DNA from: Zea mays
Taxonomy: Eukaryota; Streptophyta; Magnoliopsida; Poales; Poaceae
Direction of reading: 5' to 3'
Length of the DNA: 64,000 nt
Assembly: GCF_902167145.1 (NCBI RefSeq)
Contig: NC_050097.1
Coordinates: 232,767,034-232,831,033, forward strand
A program made the translations under genes and the position numbers. Positions within the stretch are counted from its first letter, which is position 1; each line of letters begins with the position of its first letter. The notes beneath the pieces are model-generated. The model saw only the letters and a list, made by a program, of their open reading frames with translations. It was not told where the DNA came from and searched no databases. This document shows, one piece after another, positions 45,583-58,117 of this stretch.

Positions 45583-46406
45583 GGCCGCGGGGAAGGACCT
45601 ACGACGACCTGCTCAAGATTGAGTCCAATTCAGTTAGCTTCAGTCAGTCAAATTTCTGAAAACCGAACTTTGAAAATGATACTGAGTTATGGTTCAGTTA
45701 GCTTCAGTTTCTGAAAACCGAGTTCAGTTTTCAGAGCATGCTACTTTTTTGTAAAAGCTTCTGCTAATCTGTGGGGTATATTTTGCACAGGATTTTTAGC
45801 CTTTTTTGCTGTTCAATAAATTGTAGTCTTTGGGATTAATCTGCGTTAAATAAATAATTATTTGAGCTAGTTCCTTGAGATTCTGTGAGCTGGATGCACT
45901 CCAACGCCATTTGTTTATGCCTACAGCTTGTTCAGTTATCTTCAGTTTTGACAGAACAGAAACTGCATTTTTCAGATTTTACTACACCAAAATGTTCTGC
46001 CGAGCACCATGGAGAGGAGCAGGAGTGAGAGGGGCGCCACGGAAGAGAAATGGGCACTCCAGAGGATACCTTGGAGAGGAGCGCCGTCGAGGAGAGGAGC
46101 GCCGTCGAGGAGGAGCGGTCGTCGAGGAGGAGCGCTCGTCGGGGAGAACTGGATCGCCTAAGGAGAGCAGCGCTCGGGGAAGAGGAGCACCCGTAGATCC
46201 GTTGTAAGAAACGGAATGCCGTAGAAACGAGGATTACTGGGCTAAATCTGACGCAGATACTACAATTCCGAAGTTCAACGGATTATAATACTATAATTCG
46301 GATTGCGCTGTTGGGGATACTGATTTTCAGAAGCCCAGTGTTCGGGATATCACGGTTCCAAAAAACTCGCGCCCGCCCCAGCGGGGTGAGTACATCCCCC
46401 CTCTTT

Positions 46407-46560
46407 CTTATAGCTAGTTTGTGAGCTTATAAAAAAACTTAAGTGGATTAGATGAACTAAAATTTTGTTTTTATTTTTATTTAAAATTAAATAAAAAGAG
46501 GATTTTAGCACCTCCAATTTCATCTGATTTTGTGGCTTCTAAACTAGCCCTTAGAGATGA
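46407..46560. repeat. Possible MITE with GGCTAGTTTG-type ends
   Basis: ATAGCTAGTTTGTGAGC on the left and, reversed, GGGCTAGTTTAGAAGC on the right are imperfect inverted ends about 150 bp apart. The interior is AT-rich. Target duplication not seen. 46561-46920 is AT-rich with a short TA run (about 46577) and no gene. Confidence 0.4.
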
Positions 46561-46923
46561 CAACGGGTGGCGTCCATTAGAATATATATATATATACGAG
46601 CTAAATATTCTATTCATATGTCTTTTATTAGAAAAAAACTATCACCAAATGGGTAAACGAGTGTTAGAATGTTCTGCTCGCATCCATACCTGTTAACCTG
46701 TAGGCATAAATACATAGTATAAACTTGGCCAAAAAACATAAACTTAAGCACTTGGCCTAGCCCAAAATAAAATGAAACCCTAGCTATATAATCTATAAGC
46801 AGATTTTATAGTTATTACAAACTTTCAGCATATTACAAACTTTGCTTAAGATCATAAAGGAAGAGCACCCTATCTACACATATTAACTCTACTTTCTTAT
46901 TGCTTAGAAATTGGATATTACAG

Positions 46924-47351
46924 CCTTTCAACTAAAGAAAGCAGAATCTTGTCTTTTCAAGTGCCTCATTCCGAAGTGTTATAACCTCTGAGCATAGATT
47001 TCTGAAGTCTATTTTAGTGCTCTCATCCTCACAATCTTTTTGTGCATTCAAAGCTTTGCTTAAAATAAGACCCTAATAACGACAAAAAGAAAACAAGTAA
47101 ATACTTTAATCAAAACAATTGCCAAGAGCTCGAAGAAAAAAGTAAGCACAAACCTTCAAACTATTGTATGCCAAACAGTTTGCCAGATGGTCCTTCGGCA
47201 TTAAGGACAACCCGAGCTCAAGCTTCGGGTAACCCATGTTATCCATCATGTGTCGACAGATGTCAACTTCCTTGCTATCAAGAAGGCAGTATAGGAAATC
47301 ATCTTCTTCATCACCTTCGTACACTAGGGATCGTCGAGGATACTTCAGATC
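46924..47351 (-). pseudogene. Spliced gene fragment cut by element B
   Basis: Minus strand. One exon from the element B junction (47351) to 47154 encodes an acidic then helical segment (SLVYEGDEEDDFLYCLLD, MGYPKLELGLSLMPKDHLA) and ends at donor GTTTGTG. An 81-bp intron with acceptor TTATTAG follows. The second exon, 47072 to about 46924, continues in phase as a coiled coil (GLILSKALNAQKDCEDES, NLCSEVITLRNEALEK). The frame then shifts at an AAAAG run (about 46955), apparently by loss of one base, and stops. The 5' part is missing because element B inserted in the exon. I do not recognise the protein; it could be host-derived or an old retroelement coiled-coil ORF. Confidence 0.6.
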
Positions 47352-48756
47352 TGAAAGGATCACGATACTCAAGAGGGGGGGTTGAATTGGGCTTTTCTAA
47401 AAATCAACACTAATTAAAACCTAAGCAAGAGCTAAGCAAGAGCCCAACTTCACCCCAACAACTAGCACTAAGATAATAATACTAGAAATACAATAGCGCT
47501 ACGATAATACTTCAAATACTTGATAAACAAATACACAATGTAAAGTGCTTGAATTAAGTGCGGAATGTAAAGCAAAGTTTAGAAGACTCCTCCAATTTTT
47601 TACCAAGGTATCGAAGAGTCGGCACTCTCCACTAGTCCTCGTTGGAGCACCCGCGCAAGGGTATCGCTCCCCCTTGGTCCTCGCAAGAACCAAGTGCTCA
47701 CTACGAGATGATCCTTTGCCACTCCGGTGCGGTGGATCCCTCGAGACCGCTTACAAACTTGAGTCGGGTCACCAACAAGATCTTCACGGTGATCACCGAG
47801 CTCCCAACGCCACCAAGCCGTCTAGGTGATACCGATCACCAAGAGTAACAAGCCGTAGACTTTCACTTGACCAAGAGAAGCCTAATTCAAGTGGTGTGTG
47901 CTCTAGGTGGCACTCGCTAGCGCTAATGAGGAACAAATGCGGGATTAATATTCTCTAATCTCCTCACTAGGCTTTTGGTGCTTGCAATGCTCTAGCAATG
48001 TGCTGGAATTAATGTGGGCTGCAAGACATTGAATATGGTGGGTGGAGGGAGTATAAATAGCCCTCACCCACCAACTAGCTGTTACCAGCAATCTTCTGCG
48101 CATGGGCGCACCGGACAGTCCGGTGCGCCAACGATCGACTCCAACGGCTAGTTCTGACAGCTAGCCGTTGGGCTGATGGCACACCGGACAGTGAACAGTC
48201 ACTGTCCGGTGCACACCGGACAGTCCGGTGCACTGTCCGGTGCGCCACTAAAGTTAATTTCTGGAACAGGCGCTCTCGGGTTTCTGGGGGAACAAACTCT
48301 TCCCCAGGGCCACCTTGGCCCCACCTGGCAGATGGTGCACCGGACAATCCGGTGCCCCAGGGCCAGAAACCCTATTTCTTGTTTTTCAGCTGATTTTCAA
48401 ATCGGTTTTCGTTCTAACTTGTGAATGAGTTCTAGAGTGACTCCTAGAACTCTCTTGGTCAAACTACTCATCAACAACCCCTCTTTATAGTACGGCTAAA
48501 AGAGAATAAAAAACCTAACTAAATCACGAGTGTCCACATCTCCTTGACACTCGGACTCCGTAGTCCTTCACCTTTTGTTTTGTCGTTTTAGCCGTCGCTT
48601 CGAGTTCTTATCTCCGGGATTGTTTTCACGGTTGTAGTACTTCTACCTGTAATGCGACCTAACTTACCATTTGTCTCTGCAAAAACACACGTTAGTCACA
48701 TATAACATTACGTTGTCATTAATCACTAAAACCAACCAGGGGCCTAGATGCTTTCA
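47352..48756 (-). repeat. 3' LTR of element B
   Basis: 1405 bp from TGAAAGGATCACGAT to GATGCTTTCA. Palindromes of the CACCGGACAGTCCGGTG family cluster at 48109-48354 with AACGG/CCGTT motifs between them. Confidence 0.9.
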
Positions 48757-49190
48757 ATCTCCCCCTTTTTGGTGATTGATGACAACCCTACAAGATTTGT
48801 GAGAGTAGTTTGATTTGAAATTTCTGTCAATAGAAAAGATGGTTAGTTATACTCAGTAATCTTTGACAGAAAGAATGTGTACCATAATAATAAGAATGAG
48901 CGCATACACATCGTAAGTTTCTTGTTCATATAAAAGTGAAATCAAATCGATGAACAAGAACTAAAAGACTGGTGATAACATATAAGGTGAAAACATAATA
49001 CACACAGTCAATCATAAGCATCGAGAGTATATATAGAGTTTGTGAGCCAAAAGCACCAAGCTAGTACAGAGAGTAACAAGCACATATATTACATCAAAAT
49101 AACTCTCTACTAACTCCCTAACTCCCCCTGGCTCTCACAACTCATATCTGTCTCCCCCTTTAGCGTCAAACACCAAAAGGGCACCCGAAC
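48757..49190 (-). other. Non-coding 3' region of element B with repeated PPT-like motifs
   Basis: Polypurine tract (plus-strand ATCTCCCCCTTTTT) directly follows the LTR. Similar tracts occur at about 49131 and 49151. No gene. Confidence 0.75.
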
Positions 49191-51343
49191 CTACACATCT
49201 GAAGCGGGAGGAGGCGGTGGAGGCGCATCCGATCGCGGTCGAGGCAGTAGAGCGAACGCCAGCTGGGGATCAGAGTCAGTCTCGGATCCAGGATCTGCTG
49301 TAGAAGCTGGAGCTGGTACTGACTCGGACTGAGGCTGCGCTGCAGGAGCTGCCTGATCTGAAGTGGTCACAGACACCATTCAGTAGTAGTGGTAACAACA
49401 GAAGCTGGTGGCACTGACGGCTGAGGGCAGACGGAGCTGAGAACCGGTGACGTGAAAGCCAGGGTGACCGGCCGGAGCGGAGAGGAAGAAGGACCAACTG
49501 AAGGAAGAGGGGGTCCTGGCTGAATCGCTGGCACAACAGGAGCGTGAAGAGGAGGAGGAAGTGCAGACTGAACCAGGGGAATCGATACTCCAGAATGCTG
49601 TAGCATAAGAGTCATGAAGGCCCTGCTCTCAGCCCGATCCTGAAGAAGCTGCTGCTGAAGAGAATCCTACCTGTCCTGTATTGTTTGAAACATCGAGAAC
49701 ATCCTCTTGGACAACTGCTGATGGGCTGCTGCCTGGCGGGTCTGCTCAGCTGCCAAGTGAGCCTGCTGCTGAGTAAGTGTCTGGAGAATCAAAGCAAGAG
49801 CAGGGTCAATGGCAGGAGGGGCAGCAGAGGTAGGACGAGAACTTCCAGTCTCATGATCATGTGAGCGTGGAGGCATAGGAGGCGGAGGCGGAGGTGGGAT
49901 CCCAAAATCATCATCATCATCATCAACTGCTGTGTCCTGAGCTTCGAACTGATGAAGAGCAGTATCCTCAGCCTGAGTGTCAAATACTGGAGCAGGTGCT
50001 GGCACAGGATGCTCAGGCGCTGGACGGTAGGACCCAAAGACAAGGCGTGAGGCCTGAAGTGTGCCCTGGAACTGTGGAGGCCGAATCAGCTGGGCAAAAA
50101 TGTGACACGGGTAGTGAGCATACGGCAGCTGTCGACGTGCACGCAGACCATCCAGAACGGTGTCCTTGATCTCACAAATAAGGAAATCCACAACGTCAAA
50201 CTCTGAGTGAGAGACCAGGGCACCAAGGAGCCAGAGCTGGATATGAGTGGTGGCCTCCCTGTACCCCATCCGCGGCAGAAGAGTCCGTCTCATAAGCTGA
50301 AATAGAAACTTTGCTGCGGTGGTGAAATCTGTCGGTGAGCGTCGCGACCCATCTGAGAAGGACGGTCGGAATAGAGCCGCGACGTGAGCTGTACCCGGAG
50401 CGACACCGCCGTGAGGGCGACGAGGAGGGTCAGAGGTGCCGTAGCATAAGCTGTGAAGACGAGTCGATGACTCGTGAAATCCAAAGAGCTGGCGAATCTG
50501 GCTGGCATGAATAGTGACATCCTCTCGCTCAAAACAAAACCTCATCCAGTGGTGATCAGGGTCTATCCATACAGTCGCGTAGAAAACTCGGACCCATTCC
50601 TCAACATACCTGCCGCTAGTAGATAAAAGAGTCAGAAGGCCAGGCAGATATGAGAGGTGCACCTCAGAGTCAGCACCGGCGGCTAGCAGAAAAGCTGGAA
50701 GGTCCAAAAGCTGGTGCACTCGCAGAGCAATCTGTGCAGACATCTGTGCCCTGAAGAAGGATTCCTGAATCCTGGTGCTGAAGAGGTCAACTGCAGCAGG
50801 GTCCCTGTGAGCCGGTAACCAAGACTCCACGGGTACGTATCTGAACCTACGTACCTGTGCCGCTGTAGCACGCTGAAGGTCAAACAACCTGGGATCTGCA
50901 GCCAGAGGTCGCACCTCAGTCTCATCGCGCTCCCGGAAGCGAGCAGGTGGGATAGGAGGAGCGGAAACAGGAGCGGGAGGAGGAGCAGTGGAAGTTGGTG
51001 TAGAGGAGGTGGTGGATGGCGCAACAGGGGTGACAGGCGCAGGCAAAGTGGGTGGTGGAGTGGAAGCAGTGGTGTGAGTGGAGGAGCGAGGCCGGGAGGC
51101 GAGGCGACGAACACGGTACACAATCTGATCTGAAGGAGTCTGAGGCTGATCTCCTAGCTCGGCCTGCTCAGCGGCGGCTGCTGCTGCTGCCGCTGCTCGG
51201 GCTGCTCTGTCCATACGCCGCTTCTTGCGGCCTTCCTGCTGCTCCAAGTATACGGTCTTGCCCTTGACCTGCCTGAAGGGGCGACGAGGATCCTCATCAT
51301 CGCCTCCCCCTGGCGCCAACACATTCTTCGTGCGCGGCATCAT
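49191..51343 (-). pseudogene. Env-position ORF of element B (putative plant transposon protein)
   Basis: From ATG 51343 (MMPRTKNVLAPGGG) the frame is open for 558 codons to TAG 49667-49669. It continues in frame to about 49370 and then in another frame to 49191, so the full protein was about 715 residues with one nonsense codon and one frameshift. The N-terminus is basic with an Ala run, then a long Pro/Thr linker, a folded middle (about 150-420: RRFRYVPVESWLPAH, YVEEWVRVFYATVWI, IRQLFGFHE), then an acidic/Pro-rich tail with a Gln-rich helix. The middle resembles the plant transposon protein domain found in env-like ORFs of Sireviruses and Athila elements. I see no signal peptide or membrane segment, so envelope is a positional label only. 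Confidence 0.72.
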
Positions 51344-51412
51344 GAACTGATGACTGCAAATGAGAGAGAGTGACTAAGCACAGATTGATAATATCCGATA
51401 GAATAGCAAAAG

Positions 51413-52604
51413 ATGAGAATTTAACTTAAAGCAACACCGAATAAAATTAGTAAAGAGTAGTGCAAGAAAAACTTAGAAAGGGAAAGAACAAACAAATCAC
51501 AAGCAATAAGCACACGAGACACGGGTGATTTGTTTTACCGAGGTTCGGCCCTCGAAGGCCTAGTCCCCGTTGAGGAGTCCACTAAGGATAGGTCTTTTTC
51601 AACCCTTTCCCTCTCTCCACCGATCACTCAAGATCGGCGAGCTCTTCTTCTTCTCAAGGATCACTTAAGACCCCACAAGGATCACCACACTCTTTGGGTC
51701 TCTTGCTTAGCTTTTACAAGCCTCCAAAACTTTGGAGGAAGTTCAATGGGAGTCAAAACTCCACGCGCAAATGAATACAAAGATGTAGCACACACTATCT
51801 CTCAAGGAATCTCACAAGGCACTAGTGCTAAACTCAAATGAGTAGCCCTCTCTTGCTTGCTTTCTCTTTTGTGGCACTTGTGTTGGTTGTAGTGGTCTAA
51901 ATCTTGTGTATAGGATGAATCAATGAATATATATGGTTGGGAGGGCTTGAGTATGTCAACTAGATGACTTGGAATGTTGCTTGGGCTACCTCCCCTTGAA
52001 GTGGCCGGTTGGGGTGGTATTTATAGCCACTAACCAAATTGTAGCCGTTGGAGAAGGCTGCTGGCGATGGGCGCACCGGACAGTCCGATGCGCCACCGGA
52101 CAGTGTCTGGTGCGCCGCCACGTCATCCTGTCGTTAGGTCTTGGAGCTGGTCGATCGTTGGAGGCTCTGTCCTCATGTGGCACCGGACAGTCCGGTGTCG
52201 CACCGGACAGTCTGGTGCCCCTCTGACCGCTGCTCTGACTTCTGCCACGATATTGTTCATCCGTCAGAGTCGACCGTTGCATGCAGATAGTCGTTGCTCC
52301 GCTGGTGCACCGGACAGTCCGGTGAATTATAGCGGAGCTGCGCCTGGGAAACCCGAAGGTGAAGAGTTCGAGCTGATTCACCCTGGGGCACCGGACTGTC
52401 CGGTGCGCCAGACCAGGGCAACCTTCGGTTTGATTTTTGCTCCTTTCTTTTGAGACCTAACTTGTTCTTTTGATTGGTTTGTGTTGAACCTTTGGCACCT
52501 GTAGAATGTATAATCTTGAACAAACTAGTTAGTCCAATTATTTGTGTTGGGCAATTCAACCACCAAAATCAATTAGGGAAAGGTTTGACCCGATTTCCCT
52601 TTCA
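51413..52604 (-). repeat. 3' LTR of element C, truncated
   Basis: Matches 58397-59549. The counterpart of 58132-58396 is absent, and the sequence joins abruptly to element B DNA at 51412/51413. Palindromes at 52074-52407 include two extra units relative to the other LTR. I count about 25 substitutions in about 1.15 kb (about 2%). Confidence 0.88.
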
Positions 52605-55600
52605 ATCTCCCCCTTTTTGGTGATTGATGCCAACACAAACCAAAGCAAATATATAAGTGCATAATTGAACTAGTTTGCATAATATATGTGCAAAGATTGC
52701 TTGGAATTAAACCAATCTATTATTTCATAAGATTTGCATGAATGCATTCTTCATATTTAATGTTTTGGACCATGCTTGCACCATTTGTTTTGTTTTTACA
52801 AATTCTTTTGGAAGTTCTTTTCAAAGTCTTTTGAAAAATAGTCAAAGGTATATGAAAAAGATTTTGAAAAGCATTTTCAAGATTTGAAATTTTCCCTGTT
52901 TCAAATGCTTTTCCATTGACTAAACAAAACTCCCCCTCAATAAAATCCTCCTCTTAGTGTTCAAGAGGGTTTTAGATGTTAGTTTTTGAAGAGGGTGAAC
53001 CAATTTGAAATTCTATCAAAAAATAAGATACCAATTGAAAAATTCATCATTTCAAGACCTTTTAAATTTTGAAAATTGGTGGTGGTGCGGTCCTTTTGCT
53101 TTGGGCTAATACTTTCTCCCCCTTTTGCATGAATCGCCAAAAACGGATACTTGAGTGAAATATAAGCCCTTTTACTTTCTCTCCCCCTTTGTCAAGCAAT
53201 ATATGAGATGGCGAAGATTATACCAAAATGGAGAGATGGTGGAATACCGGCAAAGAGTGGATAATACCAATGGAGTTGAGTGGAAGCGATGTCTTTGCCG
53301 AATACTCCATTTCCCTTTCAATCTAAGACTTAATACATGAGATGCTCATGAAAACATATTAGTCTTAGCCTTGGCACAAATAGAAATAAGAAATATGCAA
53401 ATGTACCAAAGGAAAGAGACATGATTAAAAAGTATATGTCAATTAAGCTTAAACAATTCTATATAATATAGATTGCTCCCCCTAAATATGTGCTTTGAGA
53501 GGAACACAATTTTTGGTCTTAAATGCCAAATGCACATAATTAGGTTAATGAGATCATGTCTATATCGTAGAGAATGAGAAGTGCATTGTGTCATAGTATA
53601 AGTGTGATGCTCATGACAGTTTATGCACTTATGAAAGCAAGTTAAATATCTCAAGCATTTTCCCTTAAGGATTTCAAAGAGACTTAAGGACCATCCACCT
53701 TTTGGAACAAAGGCAACTTATCCTCGTTACAAGGTCAAGCTTTAAGCTCTTTGACGATAAAAATTACTTCATCCAGTTTTAACAAAGATGCAATAAATGT
53801 TTGAGAAGTTAAACTAGGTATGAAGCAGGGATAATGCATGGACATGCTTTCTCTTCCTTTTAAAACAAAATATGCAAGGAATGTAGGAAGATTTAGGTAC
53901 ATGTGTGAATGAGATGGAGTAGTTTGACCTTTTTGTACCTTTACATAGAGATGCTCTCTTCATTGTGCTTTGTCCTTAGTCTTGGTCACTTAAGACCTAT
54001 ATTCAAGACAATATATGGAAATATTTTGCACAAGAGAGAGTTCTACAACTAGTGATCCTTTTCTAAGTCATTGTTATTATATATCAAGTAGATCACAAAT
54101 TGCATAAATGTATCATGAATTCTCCTTTTAACTTAGTGCATATCAAGAAAGATATCGATTGATAGAATATGCGGCACTAAGAGACATAAGTGTTAATTGA
54201 AGTTATTCAACGATCAAACAAATACCAGATGTGATCAAAACAACAACATATGCATTAGATTATCAAATAAGCTCAAAAATAGGAGAATCCAATAAATATG
54301 CTACTTTAGCAATGAAAGCATTTAACAAGTTGGATTGATATGTAGTAGCATACATCATGAGAAACTTATTCTTGAGCAAGAGACTATATAAGATTACTAG
54401 GATAAAGCAATAGTCTCAACATAATCAAGATATAGACATAGACTCCCCCTAGAGATATGCATCAAAGAATTTTAATGAGATGAATAGATGCATTTAATTT
54501 AGAGACGTGTAGGGAGAAGCATTATACATCTTGATCAAGGCTTATAAGATTTGCAATAAACAATTTATGCCTGGTATTCTCACAATGAAAGAGATTTAGA
54601 ATGCTCACAACCACACCATTGATGTTTTGAAGATCTCATTATCCAAGTAGGTGTTGTTGCTCTTGATGTCTTTCTCTTTCATGTGAGTGTCCTCCCTTTG
54701 TAGTTGTTTCTTTTTCCTTCCAAACTTATTGAAAAATACTCAAGAAGGATGTTAAGAGCACAAGGGAGTATATGATGAATGCTGATTTCTTTAGATAGAA
54801 AAATAAAAACAATTCATCATCCATAAGTCATATAGACATGAAGTAAACTTCTTGACATTAGTACACAAAAGAATATGCATTTTTTAAACATTTTTATCAA
54901 ACATGTGAAATTTACTTCTTCATATTGAATTCATTAATCATTACTTAGAAGCAAGTCAATATGAGAACATATATAGCAAAGGCATGAAATAGATTCTAAT
55001 GAACAAGTGCATTTTATGAGAATGAGATTGAATGCACATCTAGCCGACTTTGGTCCAATAAAGAATCTATTCTTCACATAGGTATAATTAGAGTAAACAA
55101 TCATTGATGGGAACTATATTTGATTAAGAAGATGAGTTCCCATACCTTTGCTTTCACCTTTCTTCCTTTGGGTGAAGATCAACCCTTTGAGGCTTGTGGC
55201 ATTAAACTTGCACTTACTTTCTTGTAGATTTTCATAAGTAGACTCAAGAGAAATGTTAATAGCAACACAAACACTAGTTTCCCTTTTTGTAATCATTTTG
55301 ATAAGGAATGAAAAGTGTATTACTAAAGCATGGAAACTCTATAATATGAACTAGATTATTCCTTGAAGTACGCTCAGTTTTAACTTATGGAACAAGCATA
55401 GTTAGTTCTTTAAGATTACGGGAATAAATCTAATTCATAACATGGAGAGCGATAGATGTAGAAGAATCATATCCAATATAAGCAAGAAGCAAAACAACAT
55501 AAATCATTGGATTGACTTTTCTTTTTATGTTAAATTACGCATCTCCAAAGAGAAACATATTCTCTACTAGTGAGACTACATGGGTTATTTGGATAAAAGC

Positions 55601-56194
55601 ATTGGTCTCACTATTCTAGTTATAGAGAGAATCTTCCTTTTGTAGGTGTCGTAGGGATTTGAATTTCTTACATGACATCCTATTCTTTTAGGAACTTGGA
55701 ATATCTCTCTATATCTAGAATCATGGCAATAACAAGATAATAAGTGTAAAACATGCTATGAGTTGCTCAATAATTTAAAACATGTAGATTGCCATAGTAT
55801 AGAAATGATGAATGTACAATCTACCATATGGGAGGAATTTCTTCAAAGAATGGTGACAAAATTTAAAAAATTTGGAGTGCTCTCTTTTTCCTATGAGATT
55901 ACACAAGACAATTAAGAAATGATATTCTAAGATACTTTGCATTTAGAAGCATAAATGTTACCATCCTTTGGCTTTCCTCCATGTTGTAGGTCTTGACTTT
56001 TCGGCATAGGATAATTCTTTATTTCCTACAACATCAACATCTTCCTTCGAGATGATATGAGTTTAAGATATAGTAATTTGAAAAATAATGTTGGGTCAAT
56101 CATAGATATCGATCTTTGAAGATTGATAGCTTGAGTTAACAAGAATTGTCTTGACTCTCTTAAGCCCCCAAGGCTTCATACCATCTCCTTTTCC
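52605..56194 (-). other. Non-coding interior of element C
   Basis: AT-rich, with no ORF over about 85 codons and no pol motif in any frame that I can see. The polypurine tract lies at 52605-52618, and further C-rich (plus) PPT-like tracts are at about 52930, 53115, 53179, 53475 and 54441. This is the region where an autonomous relative would carry pol. Confidence 0.75.
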
Positions 56195-58082
56195 TGCAAA
56201 GCTTCTCGAGCATGTTTTGGTACTCATTGCTTGATGGGTCCATCATGGTTAGTCAACAAAAATCTAGGAACCCAAGACTCCTTTGTGTTAGCACTTGGTA
56301 AACTCATTACCTTTCTAACACAAGTTGCAATTTTGGGTTGCCTAGTTACATGAGAATTAATTGACAAGCTAGGAGTGGGATTTTTACCAATGGGACAATC
56401 TTTGCATTGATGTCCCTTCTTTCGGCATATGTAGCATAGGTGATCCTCAAGTCTTGAAGATTTCTTCTTTATTTGTTTCTTTCTTGCTACATGGTTAGTG
56501 AATATTTATTTTCTAACATTATGCCTTTTTGTTTCAAATGGGGACAAGATTTAATAAAGTGTCCCTTCTTTGAACATTCAAAACAAAGTTTATCATCCTT
56601 GTTAATAATCAATCCATTTTTAATATAGGGACATGACCTAATCAAGTGCCCCTTTTCAAAGCATTCACTACACTTCTTATTTCTATTTGTATGAAGTGTG
56701 ACTTGATTATTACCTTGGATGTCACCTTTTATGGAGGCATGGTTGAGGCTTTTGGAAGATGTATTGATTTTCTTCTTTTGTTCCCTCTTGGCAATCCTCA
56801 GGTTCTTGACATTTTCTTTAAGGGTTTTATTGCATGCCTCGGTTGATCCCGTCTCAAGCTTCTTCACCATGTGATCACGGTTATCTTGAGAAGGTTGAGC
56901 AATGCACTTCCCTTTAAGTTGTGTCAAGCACATTTTTAGCCTCTCATTTTCTTCTTTGAGCTTTTGATATGTATCATCTTTTGTTCCTGCAAATTCTAGC
57001 TCAAAGGAAGATTTGCTTGTCGACGCACAACAAGCATTAGCACATGGTAATGTAGTTTCAATTTGAATACATGTGCATGAGTGAGGTTGTTGGGATTTTA
57101 AGTTTTCTATCACAACCTCATGAGCAATATTTAATATGATATGATCATCCATAAGATTTTTATGAGAACATAGGAGCATATCATATTTTTCTTGAAAAGC
57201 TAGATTTTCATCTTTTAGCTTTTCCACTTGGTCCTTAAGCAAGGTATTCTTATTTACTAATTGAGAGATACAATTTAAAGCGTTATCTTACTCAATTGAA
57301 ATAGTTTCATACCTTTGGACCAAATCAACATGAGAGCGCTTTAGCTCCTCATGTTCTTTAGTCAACTCGTCAAAGCATTGCATTTTCATGGAGAGAACAT
57401 TCTCTAGTTTTTGACGAGCTTCGCTTTGCTCTCTCGCTCTTTCTAGAAGTTTGAGCATGACCGCCTTATCTTCTTGGCTTAGGCGAGCGTAGAGTTGCAC
57501 GGAGCTTCTTTCTTCCTCCTCATCCTCGTTTGTGCTTCCACTATCATTTTCATTAGCCACACAACATATGTGGGAATCGAAATGGGAAGACAAACCTCTT
57601 GGAGAGGTGGATTCATCGTTTGGTCTCCATCGGTCATTTTCTTCTTCTTCCTTGCAAGGGTTAGTATCACAAGGACTAAAGGAAGTAGAAGCACAAAATG
57701 AACTATCATGTTTGGACTCATCAAATTTATTTTTAATTCTAGTCCAAATATCATGTGCATCACGAATAGATTCATTATAATTCATTATGAAGGCATGATA
57801 ATCTTCTTTGCTAAGAGAATTACTTAAGATGTCATAAGCTAGATAGTTTAAGCGTATACATCTTTGATCTTCCTCGAAAGTATTTTTCCTATCATAACTA
57901 GGAGGAATAATACTCTTGTCTAAGATTTGTTCTAATTGTGGATCTACGGTTCTAAAAGCATTTATCACTCTAGTAGACCATGAATCATAATTAGAACAAC
58001 CGGAAAGTAATATTTCAAGAGTTACCTCCTTGTTCCCCTTCGGAGTTGTCTTCTTGTTCTTTTGAGATCTTCTACAAGCCAT
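56195..58082 (-). pseudogene. gag of element C, broken
   Basis: ATG 58082 (MACRRSQKNKK) begins a Copia capsid region (LSGCSNYDSWSTRVINAF near the start), then an acidic linker and a long coiled coil. TAA 57288-57290 interrupts it; the same frame continues to 56487. A shift near 56490 then carries on in another frame to about 56195. Three CCHC knuckles: CSECFEKGHLIRSC, CFECSKKGHFIKSC and, after the shift, CYICRKKGHQCKDC. No protease follows. Gag alone suggests a non-autonomous family retaining packaging function. Confidence 0.82.
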
Positions 58083-58117
58083 CACTTCGAGTTGTTAGAC
58101 TCAATATGAAGTGCCTA

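Larger units (their letters stand above)
42595..46368. mobile_element. Mutator-like element (MULE), 3.8 kb, non-autonomous
   Basis: Long terminal inverted repeats of about 90 bp and roughly 75% identity begin GAGTTTATTGGAGC (left) and GAGTTTTTTGGAACC (right, reversed). Shared inner blocks are TATCCCGAAC, CCCCAAC and AGTATTATAAT. Flanks CCGCCCGCC (42586-42594) and GCGCCCGCC (46369-46377) are a 9-bp target duplication with one mismatch, in a GC-rich site. No MULE transposase (DDE/SWIM) was found; instead there is an unrecognised two-exon gene on minus, a possible small exon on plus, and a repeat-rich centre. Insertion at the 5' end of the RHF2A-like gene fits the MULE preference. The low complexity of the duplication lowers certainty. 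Confidence 0.7.
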
